Shown here: piece by piece, positions 6,240 through 8,496 of the stretch
Layout of the letters: each line of letters begins with the position of its first letter
How positions within the stretch are numbered: the stretch's first letter is position 1
DNA from: Acidobacteriota bacterium
Lineage (GTDB): Bacteria > Acidobacteriota > Blastocatellia > RBC074
Assembly (NCBI GenBank): GCA_013140935.1
Contig: JABFSD010000326.1
Span: 1-8,496, forward strand
DNA length: 8,496 nucleotides
Direction of reading: 5' to 3'
Translations under genes and position numbers: made by a program
Notes under the pieces: model-generated
What the model saw: the letters and a program-made list of their open reading frames with translations, nothing else
Databases searched by the model: none
What the model was told of the DNA's origin: nothing

Positions 6240-7751
6240 ATGACTACACCTTTGTTAGAAGTGCCCCTGCTTGAGGTAAAAGCCATTGGCAAACGCTTTC
6301 CCGGCGTGATTGCTTTGCGTGACGTATCGCTCTCGGTCAATGCGGGCGAAATCGTCGCGCTGGTCGGTGAGAACGGCGCGGGGAAATCTACGTTGATGAA
6401 AATTCTCGGCGGGATTTATCAGCCCGATGAAGGGACGATTGCGGTCAAGGGCGCGCCGGTCACGATTCATTCGGTCAACGAATCGTTGCGGCTGGGCATC
6501 GGCTTCATTCATCAGGAACTCAATGTCTTCCCCAACCTCGACGTAGCCGCCAACGTCTTTCTCGGACGCGAACCGCGCAAGGGCGGCCCGCTACAAATTG
6601 TTGATCGTCGCCGTCTCGAAGCCGATACCGAAGTCTTGCTTAAACGGCTCGGACTCAACATCAGCTCGCGTACTTTGTTGAGTGAACTTTCTATCGCGCA
6701 AAAACAATTGGTCGAGATTGCGAAGGCGCTTTCGCTCAATACGCGCTTGCTGATTATGGATGAGCCTACGTCGAGTTTGACGCTGACCGAGACGACGCGT
6801 CTGATCGAAGTCGTCAAAGAGTTGCGCGCACAAGGCGTGAGCGTGATTTACATCTCGCATCGCATGGGCGAAGTCACCGAACTCGCCGACCGCGTCGTTG
6901 TGCTGCGCGATGGCGCGAATGCAGGCAAGCTCGAACGCGGCGAAATCACGCACGACCGCATGGTGCAACTGATGGTCGGGCGTGATCTCGCGCACGTACA
7001 CACGCCGAAAGAATCAACAGCCTTTCCTGATTACTTCATCGTCGAGAATTTGCGCACACGGCGTTATCCGAATCACGCGAACTCATTCGCCGTCGGCCAA
7101 GGCGAAATCCTCGGCCTGTCAGGTTTAGTCGGCGCAGGCCGTACCGGAATCGCGCAAGCCATTTTTGGCGTCACGCCTGCGCTGGGCGGCGAGATCAAAC
7201 TCGAAGGGCATTCGCTGCGTTTGCGTTCGTCACAGGATGCGATAAAACGCGGCATCTGTTTGATCCCCGAAGACCGCCGTAACCTGGGGCTGATAACGGC
7301 CTGGTCGGTGCAGGATAATACGACGTTGGCGACGCTGAGTGATTATGCGCGGGGCGGGATGATTGATTTCGCGGCAGAAGCGAGCATCGCGCAAAAGATG
7401 GCGGAAAAGCTGCGGGTCAAGACGCCTTCGGTGGCGGCGCGCGTCTCGCAACTCAGCGGCGGCAATCAGCAAAAAGTCGTACTGGCAAAATGGCTGCTGC
7501 AAAAACTCAAGCTGATTATTTTCGACGAGCCTACGCGCGGCATTGACGTAGGCGCAAAGAGCGAGATTTATGAACTGATCAATCAACTGGCGGCTGACGG
7601 CACGGCGGTGATCGTCATCAGCAGCGACCTCGAAGAAATTCTGCGCATCAGTGACCGCGTCGCTGTCATGCACGAAGGCCGACTCACTGGCATCTTGCCG
7701 CGCAATGAATGCAGCGAAGAAGCGATTATGCGTCTCGCGGTCGGGAGATGA
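6240..7751 (+). CDS. Sugar ABC transporter ATP-binding protein, double domain (RbsA/MglA/XylG type)
   Basis: The energy-coupling subunit of a monosaccharide importer, acting at the cytoplasmic face of the membrane with an RbsC-type permease. It has the family's tandem nucleotide-binding domains in 503 residues. Domain 1 has Walker A GENGAGKST (43-51), signature LSIAQKQ, and Walker B LLIMDEPT. Domain 2 has the degenerate P-loop GLVGAGRTG (295-303) that is normal for the family, signature LSGGNQQK (405-412) and Walker B LIIFDEPTRGIDVG. The sugar is not predictable from this subunit. The N-terminus repeats PLLEV twice (5-8 and 10-13), and no clear ribosome site precedes the ATG, so the start could be slightly internal or coupled to the sulfatase 17 nt upstream. 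The permease follows after an unusually long gap filled with repeats. I see no substrate-binding protein in the window. Confidence 0.93.
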   Translation: MTTPLLEVPLLEVKAIGKRFPGVIALRDVSLSVNAGEIVALVGENGAGKSTLMKILGGIYQPDEGTIAVKGAPVTIHSVNESLRLGIGFIHQELNVFPNLDVAANVFLGREPRKGGPLQIVDRRRLEADTEVLLKRLGLNISSRTLLSELSIAQKQLVEIAKALSLNTRLLIMDEPTSSLTLTETTRLIEVVKELRAQGVSVIYISHRMGEVTELADRVVVLRDGANAGKLERGEITHDRMVQLMVGRDLAHVHTPKESTAFPDYFIVENLRTRRYPNHANSFAVGQGEILGLSGLVGAGRTGIAQAIFGVTPALGGEIKLEGHSLRLRSSQDAIKRGICLIPEDRRNLGLITAWSVQDNTTLATLSDYARGGMIDFAAEASIAQKMAEKLRVKTPSVAARVSQLSGGNQQKVVLAKWLLQKLKLIIFDEPTRGIDVGAKSEIYELINQLAADGTAVIVISSDLEEILRISDRVAVMHEGRLTGILPRNECSEEAIMRLAVGR

Positions 7752-7892
7752 GCTATAGACTTCAAGAGAATGAAACCACGAAGAACGCGAAGAGCAGAAG
7801 AAGGGCGAAGACATTGATTTATTGGGTTTCTCTTCCTCCTTCGTTCCCTTCGTGGGCTTCGTGGTGAAATTCTTTTTCTTGAAAGCTATAGC
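7752..7892. repeat. Long imperfect inverted repeat (possible MITE) between ABC ATPase and permease
   Basis: Terminal arms at 7752-7766 and 7878-7892 pair at 13 of 15 positions (GCTATAGACTTCAAG on the left). An inner stem has the perfect octamer CCACGAAG (7776-7783) facing CTTCGTGG (7857-7864), with further imperfect pairing inward. AGCTATAG also occurs as a direct repeat at 7751-7758 and 7884-7891. This could be an 8-bp target duplication around a 125-bp element, or simply the palindromic end of the hairpin. Sequences rich in CCACGAAG are common intergenic repeats in environmental bacteria. No protein is encoded. Within an operon it could act as a processing or attenuation hairpin. Confidence 0.75.
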
Positions 7893-7919
7893 CACTAACC
7901 ACTAACCACTAACCACTAA
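7892..7919 (+). repeat. Four tandem copies of heptamer CCACTAA before the permease start
   Basis: CCACTAA is repeated exactly four times with no interruption, ending 4 nt before the ATG at 7924 (1 nt before the possible TTG at 7921). It occupies the place where the ribosome-binding site should be and contains no Shine-Dalgarno sequence. Confidence 0.9.
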
Positions 7920-7923
7920 ATTG

Positions 7924-8496
7924 ATGAAAAAAGAACTAGGCATCTTCTTATTGCTGATCGTGCTGTGTGCGGTAACGGCGATTCAGCAACCGCAATTTTT
8001 GAGTGCGATCAACTTGCAAAACACCGGTCGCCTGATCGGCGCGTATGGCTTGCTGGGCTTGGGATTGGGCCTCGTCATCATCACCAGCGGCATTGACCTT
8101 TCAGTAGGTTCGGCGATTGCGTTGTTAGGCGTATTGCTTTCGTTAGCGATCAATGAATGGCATCTGCCCGGACTCGTCGCCATCTTGTTCGTCGTCGTCG
8201 TAGCGATGTTGCTAGGCGCGTTGCACGGCTTCCTGATCACTAAAATTCGCATGCAGCCTTTCATCGTAACGCTGTGCGGCTTGCTGTTTTATCGCGGGCT
8301 GGCGCGTTTTATTGCGAACGACGAAACGAAAGGTTTCGGTGACGTGCAAGGCATCGAACGCTGGCAAAGTCTGGCGACGGGAAACTTGGCGGGCATTCCC
8401 ACGCCGTTCGTGATTTTGCTCGTAGCAAGTTTGGTGATGTGGGTGTTGATTCATCGTTCGGTGTATGGCCGTTATCTTTTCGCTACGGGCAATAAC
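7924..8496 (+). CDS. RbsC-type sugar ABC transporter permease, 3'-truncated by window edge
   Basis: The first 191 residues of a membrane permease of the branched-chain/ribose type (BPD_transp_2 family), which forms the sugar channel with the ATPase encoded just upstream. Hydrophobic segments are visible at about residues 5-20, 37-55, 62-76, 83-105, 111-130 and 158-177. The family motif TSGIDLSVGSAIAL (54-67) and the cytoplasmic-loop text LITKIRMQPFIVTL (104-117) support the call; the visible part ends at YGRYLFATGNN. The frame is stopped at 7903-7905, so the start is ATG 7924 or TTG 7921. Neither has a recognisable ribosome site because of the heptamer array. The gene continues beyond the right edge, where a binding protein may follow. 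Confidence 0.9.
   Translation, partial: MKKELGIFLLLIVLCAVTAIQQPQFLSAINLQNTGRLIGAYGLLGLGLGLVIITSGIDLSVGSAIALLGVLLSLAINEWHLPGLVAILFVVVVAMLLGALHGFLITKIRMQPFIVTLCGLLFYRGLARFIANDETKGFGDVQGIERWQSLATGNLAGIPTPFVILLVASLVMWVLIHRSVYGRYLFATGNN

Noticed and set aside
7529..7553. Inverted pair GCCTACG / CGTAGGC with an 11-nt loop in the ABC ATPase
   Set aside because: It encodes the invariant DEPTRGIDVG stretch, so protein conservation plus codon choice explains it adequately.
7230..7895. 221-residue minus-strand reading frame beginning MAIAFKKKNFTTKPTKGTKEEE
   Set aside because: Its N-terminus is the translation of the CCACGAAG-type repeat, a well-known spurious product, and the rest lies antisense to the ABC ATPase with no family resemblance.

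Overview
The window looks like a piece of an environmental bacterial chromosome of moderately high GC. The ATPase gene at the left belongs to a family that I know best from Acidobacteriota, and REP-like palindromes sit inside its reading frame. Both point to Acidobacteriota, possibly class Blastocatellia. This placement comes from pattern memory, not from a marker gene. No rRNA, tRNA, CRISPR array, phage gene or transposase was seen.

Layout. Positions 2-2476 (+) hold the C-terminal part of a large regulatory ATPase (AAA domain plus TPR-like repeats). Its Walker A motif lies beyond the left edge, and the gene carries two unrelated in-frame palindromic insertions (20-52 and 589-704). Positions 2579-3985 (+) encode a secreted Cys-type sulfatase. 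A two-gene minus-strand module follows: a DUF5678-like protein (4400-4756) and then a small retropepsin-like protein (3987-4394). A second secreted Cys-type sulfatase (4825-6222, +) is followed 17 nt later by a double-domain sugar ABC ATPase of the RbsA/MglA/XylG type (6240-7751, +). After a 172-nt gap comes the start of an RbsC-type sugar permease (7924 to the right edge, +). That gap holds a long imperfect inverted repeat (7752-7892) and four copies of the heptamer CCACTAA (7892-7919).

How the genes may work together. Two exported sulfatases most like the heparan N-sulfatase branch, directly followed by a monosaccharide ABC importer, suggest a locus that desulfates a sulfated sugar or glycan and imports the product. 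The sulfate ester or sulfamate substrate cannot be read from the sequence. The sulfatases need a formylglycine-generating enzyme (FGE or anSME), which is not in the window; neither is the sugar-binding protein. The ATPase upstream could be a regulator of the locus, but only position and orientation suggest it.

The points most worth a second look are the repeat elements that have become protein-coding within the ATPase, the DUF5678/retropepsin pair embedded between the two sulfatases, and the hairpin plus heptamer array that separates the transporter ATPase from its permease and occupies the permease's ribosome-binding region.
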